DNA from: Arcicella rosea
Lineage (GTDB): Bacteria > Bacteroidota > Bacteroidia > Cytophagales > Spirosomataceae
DNA length: 64,000 bases
Direction of reading: 5' to 3'
NCBI RefSeq assembly: GCF_040543805.1
Contig: NZ_JBEUMS010000022.1
Coordinates: forward strand, 1-64,000
Shown: piece after piece, positions 7,875 through 15,985 of the stretch
Layout: the number at the start of each line of letters is the position of its first letter
Numbering within the stretch: the first letter of the stretch is position 1
The notes under the pieces: generated by a model
Told to the model about the DNA's origin: nothing
The model's database searches: none
Seen by the model: the letters and a program-made list of their open reading frames with translations, nothing else
Program-made: the position numbers and the translations under genes

Positions 7875-10397
7875 ATGCTCAAAAATCTATTACTTCACGC
7901 ATTTTTGCTGTTAAGTATCTGTGCATCAGCACAAAGTAAGCTACAATCTCCCGAAGAGTTCCTTAACTTCAAAAAAGGCGAACGTTTCCTCAGACATCAC
8001 CAAGTAGTGAGTTATTACGAATATGTGGCTCGTCAGAATCCAAACCAAGTAAAATTAATTCAATACGGTTCAACCAATGAAGGACGCCCGTTGATGATTG
8101 CCATCTTGGCTTCGCCAGAAAATTTTGCTCAATTAGAGGAAATCAGAACGAATAATTTAAAATCAATTGGTTTATTAGAAGGAAAACCTACTAAAAAACA
8201 ACCTGCTATTGCTTGGTTGAGTTACAATGTTCACGGAAATGAATCTTGTGGAACAAGTACTGCTCCTTTTACTTTGTATGAATTGATGAATGCTTCTAAC
8301 GAGCGTTCAAAAGCTATTTTGGCAAATACAGTAGTGATTCTTGACCCAAGTATTAATCCAGATGGATATGACCGTTATGTGAATTTTTATAATCAAAAAG
8401 TGGGTGCGGTTTATAATCCAAATCCTGCAGCAATTGAACACAGCGAACCTTGGCCAGGTGGACGTTTCAACCACTATTTATTTGATTTGAACCGTGACTG
8501 GGCTTGGCAAACACAAAAAGAATCACAAGAAAGGTTAGCGTTGTATCGTCAATGGATGCCGCATCTTCATGCAGATTTTCATGAGCAAGGTGTAGAAAAT
8601 CCATATTACTTCGCTCCTTCTGCTAAACCATATCATGAAGATATTACTGGCTGGCAGAGAGAATTCCAGAAAATTCTTGGCGATTACAACAAACGTGATT
8701 TCGATAAAAATGGTTGGTTGTATTTCTCTAAAGAACGTTTTGATTTACTTTATCCATCTTATGGCGATACTTATCCGACTTACAACGGTGCTTTCGGTAT
8801 GACATACGAGCAAGGTGGTGGCGGAAGAGGTGGTTTAGGAATCACTAAAAGAGATGGCGATACACTTACGCTAAAACAAAGAATTGACCACCATTTCAGT
8901 ACTTCATTTGCTTGTTTGGAAGCCGTTTCTGCCAATGCAGATAAAGCAGTAACAGAATTTATTAAGTTCTTTGACAACGCACAGAAAAGTCCAGTTGGGC
9001 AATACAAATCGTTCGTCTTCAAAACAAAAGGCAATGAAAGCAGAACTCGTGAATTTTTGAATTTCCTTGACCGTGAAAATTTCCAATATGGTATTGCTGG
9101 TAAAGGATTAGTAGCCGCAGGTTATAGTTATCAAGATGATAAAAATGTAGGTTTTAGCATCGACCCAGACGATATTGTGATTAACCTTTTCCAACCACGT
9201 TCTACTTTCTTGAAGATTTTGCTAGAACCTAAAACGATGGTAGAAGATTCTGTGACGTATGATATTACTTCATGGTCATTGCCTTATGCTTATGGTTTAA
9301 GTGCTTTTGCGGTAAAAGATAAAATCACGCCAGCACCAAAACCACAGTTTACTCCAGCCGCTGCTAAAGTTGAAAAACCTTATGCTTATTTGGTTAAATG
9401 GCAAGCTTTCAGTGAATTGAAATTATTGGCTTCATTACTGAAAAAAGGCATTAAAGTACGTTCAGCAGCTAAAGCTTTCGAAATTGAAAATCAAACTTAC
9501 AATGAAGGTACACTTGTAATTACTCGTTCAGGCAATGAGCGTTTAGGAGATTCATTCGATAAAATTGTGCGTTCAGAAGCGGAAAGATTACAAGTAAATC
9601 TTTATTCCGTTTCTACAGGTATGTCAACCAAAGGTTCTGATTTTGGTTCAGACAATGTAGCTTATTTAGATGCTCCGAAAGTAGCAATTGTTTCAGGCGA
9701 TGGCGTTTCTCCAACTTCTTTTGGCGGTACTTGGCATTTCTTTGATAAGCAAATTGAATATCCTACTACCATCATTGGCGAGAATACTTTAGGAACAGTT
9801 GATTTATCAAAATTTGATGTATTGATTTTAGTAGATGGCAGATACAATAAAATTTTAGATGATAAAACCCTTGCTAAAGTAAAAGACTGGGTTCGTGCTG
9901 GCGGTAAATTAATAGCAGTTCAAGGAGCTTTAAATGCTTTGGCTGGCAAAGATGGATTTGAATTAAAGCATAAAGAAGAAGACAAGAAAAAAGATAAAGA
10001 AAAGGAAAATGAAGCGCCTAAATTAAAAGTTTATGCCAATGCTGAAAGAGAGTCAGTTTCGGAAGAAACACCTGGAAGTATTTACAAACTTTCGATGGAT
10101 AATACGCATCCTTTAGCTTTTGGATACGATAAAACATATTACAGCTTGGTGCTTGAAACGACAGACTTCCAATATCTTGCAGAGGGTTGGAATGTTGGCG
10201 TAACCAAAACCAAAGATTTAGTAGCGGGTTATGCTGGTGCAAAAGCACAGGATAAACTTAAAAATTCATTGATTTTTGGTACACAAGATTTAGGTCGTGG
10301 GCAAATCGTTTACTTAGCAAATGACCCAATTTTCAGAGGTTTCTGGCAAAATGGTAAATTGTTATTTGGAAATGCTGTGTTTGTAGTAGGAAATTAA
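7875..10397 (+). CDS. Secreted M14-family zinc carboxypeptidase with C-terminal amidotransferase-like domain
   Basis: An 840-residue exported protein (signal peptide ending CASAQ near residue 20). Residues about 45-340 form an M14 peptidase domain: the zinc ligands H120 and E123 lie in NVHGNESCG, followed by DPSINPDG, FDLNRDWAW, the third ligand region LHADFHEQG and the YEQGGG stretch likely to hold the catalytic glutamate. The second half, about 590-690, resembles a class I glutamine-amidotransferase-like fold (KVAIVSGDGV, DVLILVDG, VRAGGKLIAVQGAL) that M14 proteins of Bacteroidota often carry; a charged lysine/glutamate linker interrupts it near residue 700. The likely role is extracytoplasmic peptide degradation. 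A long terminator follows at 10443. Confidence 0.9.
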   Translation: MLKNLLLHAFLLLSICASAQSKLQSPEEFLNFKKGERFLRHHQVVSYYEYVARQNPNQVKLIQYGSTNEGRPLMIAILASPENFAQLEEIRTNNLKSIGLLEGKPTKKQPAIAWLSYNVHGNESCGTSTAPFTLYELMNASNERSKAILANTVVILDPSINPDGYDRYVNFYNQKVGAVYNPNPAAIEHSEPWPGGRFNHYLFDLNRDWAWQTQKESQERLALYRQWMPHLHADFHEQGVENPYYFAPSAKPYHEDITGWQREFQKILGDYNKRDFDKNGWLYFSKERFDLLYPSYGDTYPTYNGAFGMTYEQGGGGRGGLGITKRDGDTLTLKQRIDHHFSTSFACLEAVSANADKAVTEFIKFFDNAQKSPVGQYKSFVFKTKGNESRTREFLNFLDRENFQYGIAGKGLVAAGYSYQDDKNVGFSIDPDDIVINLFQPRSTFLKILLEPKTMVEDSVTYDITSWSLPYAYGLSAFAVKDKITPAPKPQFTPAAAKVEKPYAYLVKWQAFSELKLLASLLKKGIKVRSAAKAFEIENQTYNEGTLVITRSGNERLGDSFDKIVRSEAERLQVNLYSVSTGMSTKGSDFGSDNVAYLDAPKVAIVSGDGVSPTSFGGTWHFFDKQIEYPTTIIGENTLGTVDLSKFDVLILVDGRYNKILDDKTLAKVKDWVRAGGKLIAVQGALNALAGKDGFELKHKEEDKKKDKEKENEAPKLKVYANAERESVSEETPGSIYKLSMDNTHPLAFGYDKTYYSLVLETTDFQYLAEGWNVGVTKTKDLVAGYAGAKAQDKLKNSLIFGTQDLGRGQIVYLANDPIFRGFWQNGKLLFGNAVFVVGN

Positions 10398-10442
10398 AAT
10401 CTGTTAGATTATTTACAAACATGAGTCATCTCGAATTTTAAA

Positions 10443-10490
10443 ATCATAAAAAAGCGGTCGAAATTAGTTTTTCGACCGCTTTTTTATGAT
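10443..10490 (+). terminator. Strong terminator after the M14 peptidase gene
   Basis: A perfect 21-bp stem (10443-10463 with 10470-10490), core AAGCGGTCGAAA/TTTCGACCGCTT, followed by T-rich sequence. It is symmetric enough to work in both directions. Confidence 0.85.
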
Positions 10491-10501
10491 TGATGAACAC
10501 C

Positions 10502-10584
10502 GAATTCCTACTGTTTGAGCGGAGCGAGTTTAGGAATTCTTGATTTTCTTTTGTTACTTTTCTTTTATCAAGAAAAGAAAAGTA
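10502..10584. repeat. Intergenic element with two adjacent inverted repeats
   Basis: GAATTCCTA (10502-10510) pairs with TAGGAATTC (10531-10539) around the dyad-rich core GAGCGGAGCGAG; immediately after, TACTTTTCTTTT (10555-10566) pairs with AAAAGAAAAGTA (10573-10584). Elements with a GAGCGnAGCGAG core recur between genes in Bacteroidota as I recall, but I cannot search for copies here. Confidence 0.5.
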
Positions 10585-10663
10585 AGGACTAGACGAGAAA
10601 GACTAGAAAACACCCAAAACTCATTATTTGATGAGAAAATTCGGGATGACTCGTATTTGTTGG

Positions 10664-10879
10664 CTATAACTCATCCAAAAAATCTTTTGCTGGTATAGTT
10701 TTTAATTTACCTCTTTTAAAAAGTTTTACTTCTTTCAATCCTGCTTTGATATTCTCTAAAACCTTATCGTCGCTAGGCTCTTCGTCTGTCTCAATTCTTT
10801 TAACATAATGAAGGTTTTTAGCCAATTCAATAAAATGGCTGTATCCATTATCGGTTATATATATAGTCGCTTGTCTCAT
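10664..10879 (-). CDS. Small antitoxin-like protein without a visible toxin
   Basis: A 71-residue protein from the start at 10879 (MRQATIYI); an in-frame ATG seven codons upstream is less likely. The C-terminal part (ENIKAGLKEVKLFKRGKLKTIPAKDFLDEL, about 42-71) resembles small antitoxin or antitoxin-like proteins of Bacteroidota and Cyanobacteria, with the typical LDEL ending. Such proteins are usually followed by a RelE- or PIN-type toxin, but no toxin-sized frame lies on either side: downstream is the intergenic repeat and the M14 terminator, upstream 290 bases without a gene. It is either an orphan antitoxin or a small protein of other function. Confidence 0.55.
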   Translation of the reverse strand: MRQATIYITDNGYSHFIELAKNLHYVKRIETDEEPSDDKVLENIKAGLKEVKLFKRGKLKTIPAKDFLDEL

Positions 10880-11167
10880 ATCATTTGCAAATCTAAACAC
10901 TTTAACTAAAGAATAAATTGTAAAGTAAATTTATTAAAATACTATCATATCTGTTCTTTCAAAAAGTGAATTATATTTTTCTAAACAATGCTTTTTCCAA
11001 TTCAATTGATGTATTTGATTTTAAGAATAAAAGTGTCTTATCTAAATTAAGTATAAATGCTCAAAAATATCTCAATTTGTACTAATTTTGAATCAATTAA
11101 AGAAACAAAACTCATAAGACAATTTACTAAATCAAGCTTTCTTAGGCTGAAAATTAAGAACAAGCGA

Positions 11168-11782
11168 ATGGTTAAACAAAAATTAAAACGAAATTTAAGA
11201 ATTTCGAGGTACATCATTTACAGAGAAACGTTAGTAGATTACAAAGAACATTTTTGGTCATTTCTTGGTGCTTTTCTCGGGATTGGTCTCATTTCATTCT
11301 TACAAACTTTTCAACTAACAGCTCACGACAATATCTTTCTAATTGGTTCTTTTGGCGCATCAAGTGTATTAATTTTTGGAGCAATTCAAAGTCCACTAGC
11401 ACAACCAAGAAACCTTATCGGTGGCCCTTTTATTTCTGCAATTATTGGTGTTACAATTAATCAATTACTGCCTAACATCCTTTGGTTAACGGCTCCTTTA
11501 GCAGTTTCATTATCAATTGTTTTGATGCAAGTAACTAAAACCTTACATCCTCCCGGGGGGGCAACTGCATTAATTGCGGTAATTGGTTCAGAACAAATTA
11601 AAAGCTTGGGCTATTTTTATGCCCTAACTCCTGTTCTTAGTGGCTCATTAATACTCTTTGCGGTTGCTGTCATTTTTAATAATATGACACCCAACAGAAA
11701 GTATCCTACTGATGAAAAGTTTACCAATTCTTTAAAAAGAATGTTTATCAAAAAGGTTAGGAAGCAGAAAAGTTTTGAGTAA
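11168..11782 (+). CDS. HPP-family integral membrane protein
   Basis: A 204-residue protein, start chosen at 11168 (MVKQKLKR), because the longer frame adds a low-complexity leader. It shows four to five hydrophobic segments (FWSFLGAFLGIGLISFL, NIFLIGSFGASSVLIFGA, LIGGPFISAIIGVTIN, LTAPLAVSLSIVLM and ALTPVLSGSLILFAVAVIF) and the family signature LHPPGGATAL. HPP proteins are inner-membrane proteins; some plant and cyanobacterial members take part in nitrite transport, but the function of bacterial ones is mostly unknown. It ends with a basic tail. It converges on the M1 peptidase gene with a shared terminator. Confidence 0.85.
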   Translation: MVKQKLKRNLRISRYIIYRETLVDYKEHFWSFLGAFLGIGLISFLQTFQLTAHDNIFLIGSFGASSVLIFGAIQSPLAQPRNLIGGPFISAIIGVTINQLLPNILWLTAPLAVSLSIVLMQVTKTLHPPGGATALIAVIGSEQIKSLGYFYALTPVLSGSLILFAVAVIFNNMTPNRKYPTDEKFTNSLKRMFIKKVRKQKSFE

Positions 11783-11784
11783 AT

Positions 11785-11818
11785 AAAAATCCCGTCCAAT
11801 TTCTTGGGCGGGATTTTT
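11785..11818. terminator. Bidirectional terminator, HPP gene and M1 peptidase gene
   Basis: AAAAATCCCGTCCAA pairs with TTGGGCGGGATTTTT with one mismatch, lying between two convergent stops (11782 and 11822). A-tract and T-tract on the two sides suit termination in both directions. Confidence 0.85.
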
Positions 11819-11821
11819 ATT

Positions 11822-13453
11822 TTAACCTTTCTTTACATTTACGTAAAAGTTTTCATCAATCTTTAATTCTGTGATACCTTTAAGGCTTTTCCATTCTGTA
11901 CTTGGTTGTATGAATTGATATTTTCCTTTGGCATTTTCAACTTTAATTGGCATATTGAAACCATCAATACAGGTCGTCCAACGATAAGTAATTTCTCCCT
12001 TTTCTAATTTATATTCTAATGTTGGAATTTTAGTATTTCTGAGATATTGGTCGAATACTTTACTTAAATTAATCCCTGTTTTTTTGCTGATGTAATTCTC
12101 TATTTGTTTTGTATCAACGGTTTGATGATAAAAATCCTTATTGAGTCCGACTAAAATTTGTCTCCATTTTTCATCATTATCAATTATCTGACGAATCGTA
12201 TGCAACATATTTCCACCTTTATAATACATATCGCCTGAACCACTTTCATTCACTTCATAATCACCAATAATTGGTTCTTGATTGCCAATTAGCTTTCTAC
12301 AACCTCTTACATAGGCCGCTCCTGCTTCTTTTCCAAAATGATACTCCGTAAAAAGACTTTCAGAATAATTGGTAAAACTTTCATGAATCCACATATCGGC
12401 GATGTCTTTGTCTGTAATATTATTAGCAAACCATTCATGACCTGACTCATGAACAATAATAAAATCCCATTTCAAACCCCAACCTGTTCCCGATAAATCT
12501 CTTCCTAAATAGCCATTGGCAAATTTGTTGCCATAAGTAACAGAACTTTGATGTTCCATGCCCAAATACGATACTTGAACTAACTTATAACCATCTTCAT
12601 AAAATGGATAAGGACCAAACCAATGTTCAAAAGCTTTGAGCATCATTGGTACTTGCTTGAACTGCACTTTAGCCTTTTCTAAATCCTCTGGCAATACATA
12701 ATAATTGCAATCTAAATCGCCTTTTAAACCTTTATATTTTTCTGAGAAATGTACATAATTACCAATGTTGATATTTACTCCATAATTATTGATTGGATTT
12801 GAAACAAACCAATCGAAAGTACGAGTATCGTCTGGATTATCAATTACTCTTAATAATCTGCCGTTTGAAATATCTTGCAATTTTTTAGGAACAGTAATCG
12901 AAATGAGCATACTGTCGGCTTCATCATACATGTGGTCTTTACAAGGCCACCAAACACTCGCTCCCAAACCTTGGCACGAAGTAGTGATAAACCAATTGCC
13001 TTCTGAATCCTTTTTCCAAGAAAAACCTCCATCCCAAGGCGGGCGACGAGCGATTCTTGGCTTTCCTTCATAAAATACTTTGATAGATTCTGTTTTGCCA
13101 ACTACTTGTTTCTTTTGTAACTCAACAAAAAAAGCATTACCATCTCTTTTATAATTTAAAGCCTGTCCATCTTGCTCAACTTTGGTGATTTGCATAGGAT
13201 TTTGCAAGTCAATTTGTATTATTTGCGCTGGTTTTAATACTTTATAAGTAATTAAATTATTACCAGAAATAGTGCTATCATTTGGTTGAACTTTAACGCT
13301 GAGATGATAATACTGTAGATTCCACCAAGCTCTTTCTGGTGTAATACTTCCACGAAGTGTATCTTGACGAGTGTAAGTTTTTTTAGGTTGAAATAGCTGT
13401 GAAAATCCAAAAAAACTTTGGATACACAAACATAATGTGATGATGAATTTCAT
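11822..13453 (-). CDS. Secreted M1-family aminopeptidase
   Basis: A 543-residue exported zinc metallopeptidase; start at 13453 (MKFIITLCLCIQ) gives a signal peptide ending near FGFSQ. The N-terminal part is the M1 beta-saddle (residues about 45-240). GMEH at 298-301 stands at the place of the GxMEN exopeptidase motif, with H in place of N. The zinc site is H335-E-S-G-H339 followed by E358 after 18 residues (WIHESF), the exact M1 spacing. It lacks the large helical C-terminal domain of aminopeptidase N, as many Bacteroidota secreted M1 enzymes do. Likely role is trimming of extracellular or periplasmic peptides, parallel to the M14 enzyme nearby. Confidence 0.9.
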   Translation of the reverse strand: MKFIITLCLCIQSFFGFSQLFQPKKTYTRQDTLRGSITPERAWWNLQYYHLSVKVQPNDSTISGNNLITYKVLKPAQIIQIDLQNPMQITKVEQDGQALNYKRDGNAFFVELQKKQVVGKTESIKVFYEGKPRIARRPPWDGGFSWKKDSEGNWFITTSCQGLGASVWWPCKDHMYDEADSMLISITVPKKLQDISNGRLLRVIDNPDDTRTFDWFVSNPINNYGVNINIGNYVHFSEKYKGLKGDLDCNYYVLPEDLEKAKVQFKQVPMMLKAFEHWFGPYPFYEDGYKLVQVSYLGMEHQSSVTYGNKFANGYLGRDLSGTGWGLKWDFIIVHESGHEWFANNITDKDIADMWIHESFTNYSESLFTEYHFGKEAGAAYVRGCRKLIGNQEPIIGDYEVNESGSGDMYYKGGNMLHTIRQIIDNDEKWRQILVGLNKDFYHQTVDTKQIENYISKKTGINLSKVFDQYLRNTKIPTLEYKLEKGEITYRWTTCIDGFNMPIKVENAKGKYQFIQPSTEWKSLKGITELKIDENFYVNVKKG

Positions 13454-13485
13454 TGTTTTTAGTTTGTTGATTTTTATAATAGTAG

Positions 13486-13602
13486 CAAGAAACAAGATTT
13501 AAGATACAAGATTTAAGAAACAAGAAAAATAATGTGTTTGTACTTACCTCTTTTATCTTTTTTCTTATTTCTTGCATCTTGCTTCTTTTATCTTGTTTCT
13601 TC
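13486..13602. repeat. Intergenic AAGAAGCAAGATA-type inverted repeat, copy 1
   Basis: The left half holds variants of AAGATACAAGATTTAAG and the right half CTTATTTCTTGCATCTTGC (from 13564), an imperfect large inverted repeat. A segment of about 26 bases in the right half recurs with few differences at 38849-38874. It lies between the oxyR stop and the start of the M1 peptidase gene. Confidence 0.6.
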
Positions 13603-13606
13603 TAAG

Positions 13607-14545
13607 CTAAGCAACCTCAATTATATTCCTTTTCTTTTCAATTGTTAATTCTTTAGGAAGTGCTTCAAGAATACTTTCTTTTAATGCTTTTAGAATCCCT
13701 AATTTTGCAAAATTTTTGTGAGCAACCAAACTTACTTCCCTCACAGGTGCTGGCGATTTAAAATGACGAATTAAGTTTAATCTATCTTCATCAAAATCCA
13801 TCGTGGCTAATTCTGGTAAAATCGTAATTCCCTGATTTCTTTCTACCATTTTTCGAAGTGTTTCTAAACTTCCAGCCTGATATTCAAATTGATTTCTCCC
13901 AATAGACTTTCGTTTTAATTCACAAAGATTCTCAATCTGCGAACGCAAACAATGCCCTTCTTCTAAAAGCCATAGTTCTTTAGGATTAATATCTTCAGAA
14001 AGTGCATATTTTTTCTGATAAATCGCATTTTCTTTAGAGACATACAACACTAATTCTTCATAAAAAATGGGATATTCCACAATATTGGGTTGTTGAAGAG
14101 GCGTAGCAATTAAGCCCAAATCAAAATCATCATTTTTTAAACCGTGAACAATCCTATCAGTTGTTAACTCTTTGATTTTCAGCTCAACATTTGGATATTT
14201 TTCGAGAAAGCTAGCCAGAAAAAGTGGTAATAAATACGGAGCAATCGTAGGAATAACGCCCAAACGAACTTCACCAGTTACATCATGTTTTCCAGAATTT
14301 ACGGCATCTTTAATTTTATAAAATTCAGCAATAGTAATGCGTGCCTGTTGAATAATTTCTAAACCAATTTGGGTAGTTACGACGGGTTGACGGCTTCTAT
14401 CAAAGATTTTGACGCCAAGTTCATCTTCTAATTTTTGAATTTGCATACTCAAAGTAGGCTGAGTCACAAAACAACTGTCGGCAGCTTGCACAAAATTTCG
14501 ATGATTTTCAACGGCAATTACATATTCTAATTGGGTAATAGTCAT
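13607..14545 (-). CDS. oxyR: OxyR, peroxide-sensing LysR-type regulator
   Basis: A 312-residue LysR-type protein: N-terminal winged helix-turn-helix (about 1-60: LEYVIAVENHRNFVQAAD, TQPTLSMQIQKLEDELG) and a periplasmic-binding-fold sensor. The two cysteines fall at residues 199 (EEGHCLR) and 208 (ENLCEL), the same numbers and spacing as the redox pair C199/C208 of E. coli OxyR, with the same GHCLR context. So it should form a disulfide when exposed to H2O2 and activate the divergent ahpC gene, which starts 194 bases away behind an inverted repeat. Confidence in the identity is high because of sequence and context together. Confidence 0.95.
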   Translation of the reverse strand: MTITQLEYVIAVENHRNFVQAADSCFVTQPTLSMQIQKLEDELGVKIFDRSRQPVVTTQIGLEIIQQARITIAEFYKIKDAVNSGKHDVTGEVRLGVIPTIAPYLLPLFLASFLEKYPNVELKIKELTTDRIVHGLKNDDFDLGLIATPLQQPNIVEYPIFYEELVLYVSKENAIYQKKYALSEDINPKELWLLEEGHCLRSQIENLCELKRKSIGRNQFEYQAGSLETLRKMVERNQGITILPELATMDFDEDRLNLIRHFKSPAPVREVSLVAHKNFAKLGILKALKESILEALPKELTIEKKRNIIEVA

Positions 14546-14567
14546 GTTATTAAAAGAAGTTATAAGG

Positions 14568-14614
14568 AATCTCTATGTAAATATCAATATTATCAATTTG
14601 TTTACAAAGAGATT
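14568..14614. promoter_or_regulatory. Inverted repeat between oxyR and ahpC, likely OxyR operator
   Basis: AATCTCTATGTAAA (14568-14581) pairs with TTTACAAAGAGATT (14601-14614) at 13 of 14 positions, centres 33 bases apart. It lies just upstream of oxyR and abuts or overlaps the -33 element of the ahpC promoter, the usual place for a LysR-type activator site and for autoregulation. That OxyR binds it is inference. Confidence 0.6.
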
Positions 14615-14628
14615 AGTGAGCAACTTTG
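14597..14628 (+). promoter_or_regulatory. ahpC promoter of Bacteroidota type
   Basis: TTTG (14597-14600), a 20-base spacer and CAACTTTG (14621-14628) fit the Bacteroidota pattern TTTG / TAnnTTTG with one departure in the -7 box. This places transcription start near 14635, giving a leader of about 105 bases. Confidence 0.5.
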
Positions 14629-14739
14629 TAAAAGAAAAATAAATATTACTTTTCAAATACAGTAATACTTAATTTCATTCAAAAAGAAATAAAAATTGTA
14701 CAATTTCAATATTTAATTTAAACAGAAAACAACAAAATC

Positions 14740-15282
14740 ATGTTATCATTAGGTTCAACATTTCCAAAATTCCAAAAAACAGCAGTAGTATCTCTTGAAA
14801 AAGGCAAAGAATTTTATGATATTACTTCTGAAGACCACAAAAATGCTGACAAATGGTTAGTAATGTTCTGGTGGCCAAAAGATTTTACTTTTGTTTGTCC
14901 TACAGAAATTGCTGCTTTCAATGCAAAATATGATGATTTCTCTGACCGTGATGCTATCTTAATCGGTGCTTCTACTGACTCTGAATTTGTTCACTTAGCT
15001 TGGAGAAACAATCACGATGATCTTCGTGGATTAAAATTCCCAATGTTAGCTGATACTTCTAAATCTTTAGCTGAAGAATTGGGTATTTTAGAAGCAAACG
15101 AAAAAATCGCTTACCGTGTTACTTATATTGTTGACCCACAAGGAATTATCCGTTGGGTATGTGCTAACGATTTATCAGTTGGTCGTAACGTTGACGAAGT
15201 ATTAAGAGTTTTGGATGCACTTCAAACAGACGAACTTTGTCCTTGTAACTGGAAACAAGGCGAAGAAACTTTATCAGTTTAA
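14740..15282 (+). CDS. ahpC: Peroxiredoxin AhpC, AhpD-dependent type
   Basis: A 180-residue AhpC/TSA peroxiredoxin. The peroxidatic cysteine is C53 (FVCPTE), and the C-terminus carries the paired cysteines C167 and C169 (LCPCNW). This third-cysteine arrangement is that of mycobacterial AhpC, which is reduced by AhpD rather than by the flavoprotein AhpF. In keeping with that, an AhpD-like gene follows 67 bases downstream and no ahpF is present. The enzyme reduces H2O2 and organic peroxides in the cytoplasm. Regulation by the divergent OxyR is likely. A perfect 16-bp hairpin separates ahpC from ahpD and may set a higher level of ahpC. Confidence 0.95.
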   Translation: MLSLGSTFPKFQKTAVVSLEKGKEFYDITSEDHKNADKWLVMFWWPKDFTFVCPTEIAAFNAKYDDFSDRDAILIGASTDSEFVHLAWRNNHDDLRGLKFPMLADTSKSLAEELGILEANEKIAYRVTYIVDPQGIIRWVCANDLSVGRNVDEVLRVLDALQTDELCPCNWKQGEETLSV

Positions 15283-15289
15283 TTTCCTG

Positions 15290-15329
15290 ATTAAGAGGCT
15301 TTATTGATTAAATAAAGCCTCTTAATTTT
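15290..15329 (+). terminator. Hairpin between ahpC and ahpD
   Basis: A perfect 16-bp stem (15290-15305 with 15311-15326; core AAGAGGCTTTATT) followed by TTTTC. It looks like an intrinsic terminator inside the operon, probably leaky or attenuating, so ahpD would be expressed by read-through. Confidence 0.75.
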
Positions 15330-15349
15330 CATCCCTTCAAATAAAAATC

Positions 15350-15934
15350 ATGTTCGGAACAGTTAGTGAAACTAAAAATAATTTGTTGGCAGAAGTAAAT
15401 CTTCCTTCAACATTTGAAAGTCTATTCCTTGATCGCTTAAACGCAGCCGACCATCGTTATATCAAAGATCTTAAAATTAACGTTTCTAATGCTTTGAAAG
15501 CGCAAACTTTGAAAGAAAAAGAAGCAATCTTGTTAGCTTTATCTGTAGCTATCAACGAGAAATCAAGTACTTTGGTTAGCGCTTTGGAAGAGCTTGCAAA
15601 AAGCAAAGGTGCTGAAGAAAAAGAACTGTTAGAAGTTGCTTCTTGTGTGTCTTTGATGAATGCAAACAATGTATTGTATCGTTTCCGCCATTTTATGGAT
15701 AAGGAATCTTATAACAATATTCCTGCGGGCGTTAGGATGTCAATCATGATGAATCCTGTACTTGGCAAAGAATTCTTTGAATTATTGAGCTTAGTAATTT
15801 CAGCGATTAATGGTTGCGAAATGTGTGTTACTTCTCACGAAGCCTCAGTAAAATCACATGGTGCTAGCGAACAGCGTATATTTGATGCCGTTCGATTAGG
15901 AGCCGTTATCAAGAGCTTTATTACTTTATTGTAA
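15350..15934 (+). CDS. ahpD: AhpD-like alkylhydroperoxidase / peroxiredoxin reductant
   Basis: A 194-residue all-helical carboxymuconolactone decarboxylase/AhpD-family protein. The active site C156-E-M-C159 with H163 (CEMCVTSHEAS) matches AhpD, where the CxxC pair reduces AhpC and is itself recycled through dihydrolipoamide-linked proteins. Length and the preceding duplicated helical domain fit AhpD (about 175-195 residues) rather than the shorter single-domain relatives. Position directly after ahpC supports the role. No partner lipoyl protein is in the window. Confidence 0.9.
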   Translation: MFGTVSETKNNLLAEVNLPSTFESLFLDRLNAADHRYIKDLKINVSNALKAQTLKEKEAILLALSVAINEKSSTLVSALEELAKSKGAEEKELLEVASCVSLMNANNVLYRFRHFMDKESYNNIPAGVRMSIMMNPVLGKEFFELLSLVISAINGCEMCVTSHEASVKSHGASEQRIFDAVRLGAVIKSFITLL

Positions 15935-15954
15935 TCGCTATAACCGCTAAATGG

Positions 15955-15985
15955 GAGTCAGACGAAAGTTTGGCTCTTTATTTTT
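15955..15985. terminator. Terminator after ahpD
   Basis: GAGTCAGAC, loop GAAA, GTTTGGCTC (stem with G-U pairs) followed by TTTATTTTTT. It lies between the convergent stops of ahpD (15934) and the SGNH gene (15978), which it overlaps by a few bases. Confidence 0.65.
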
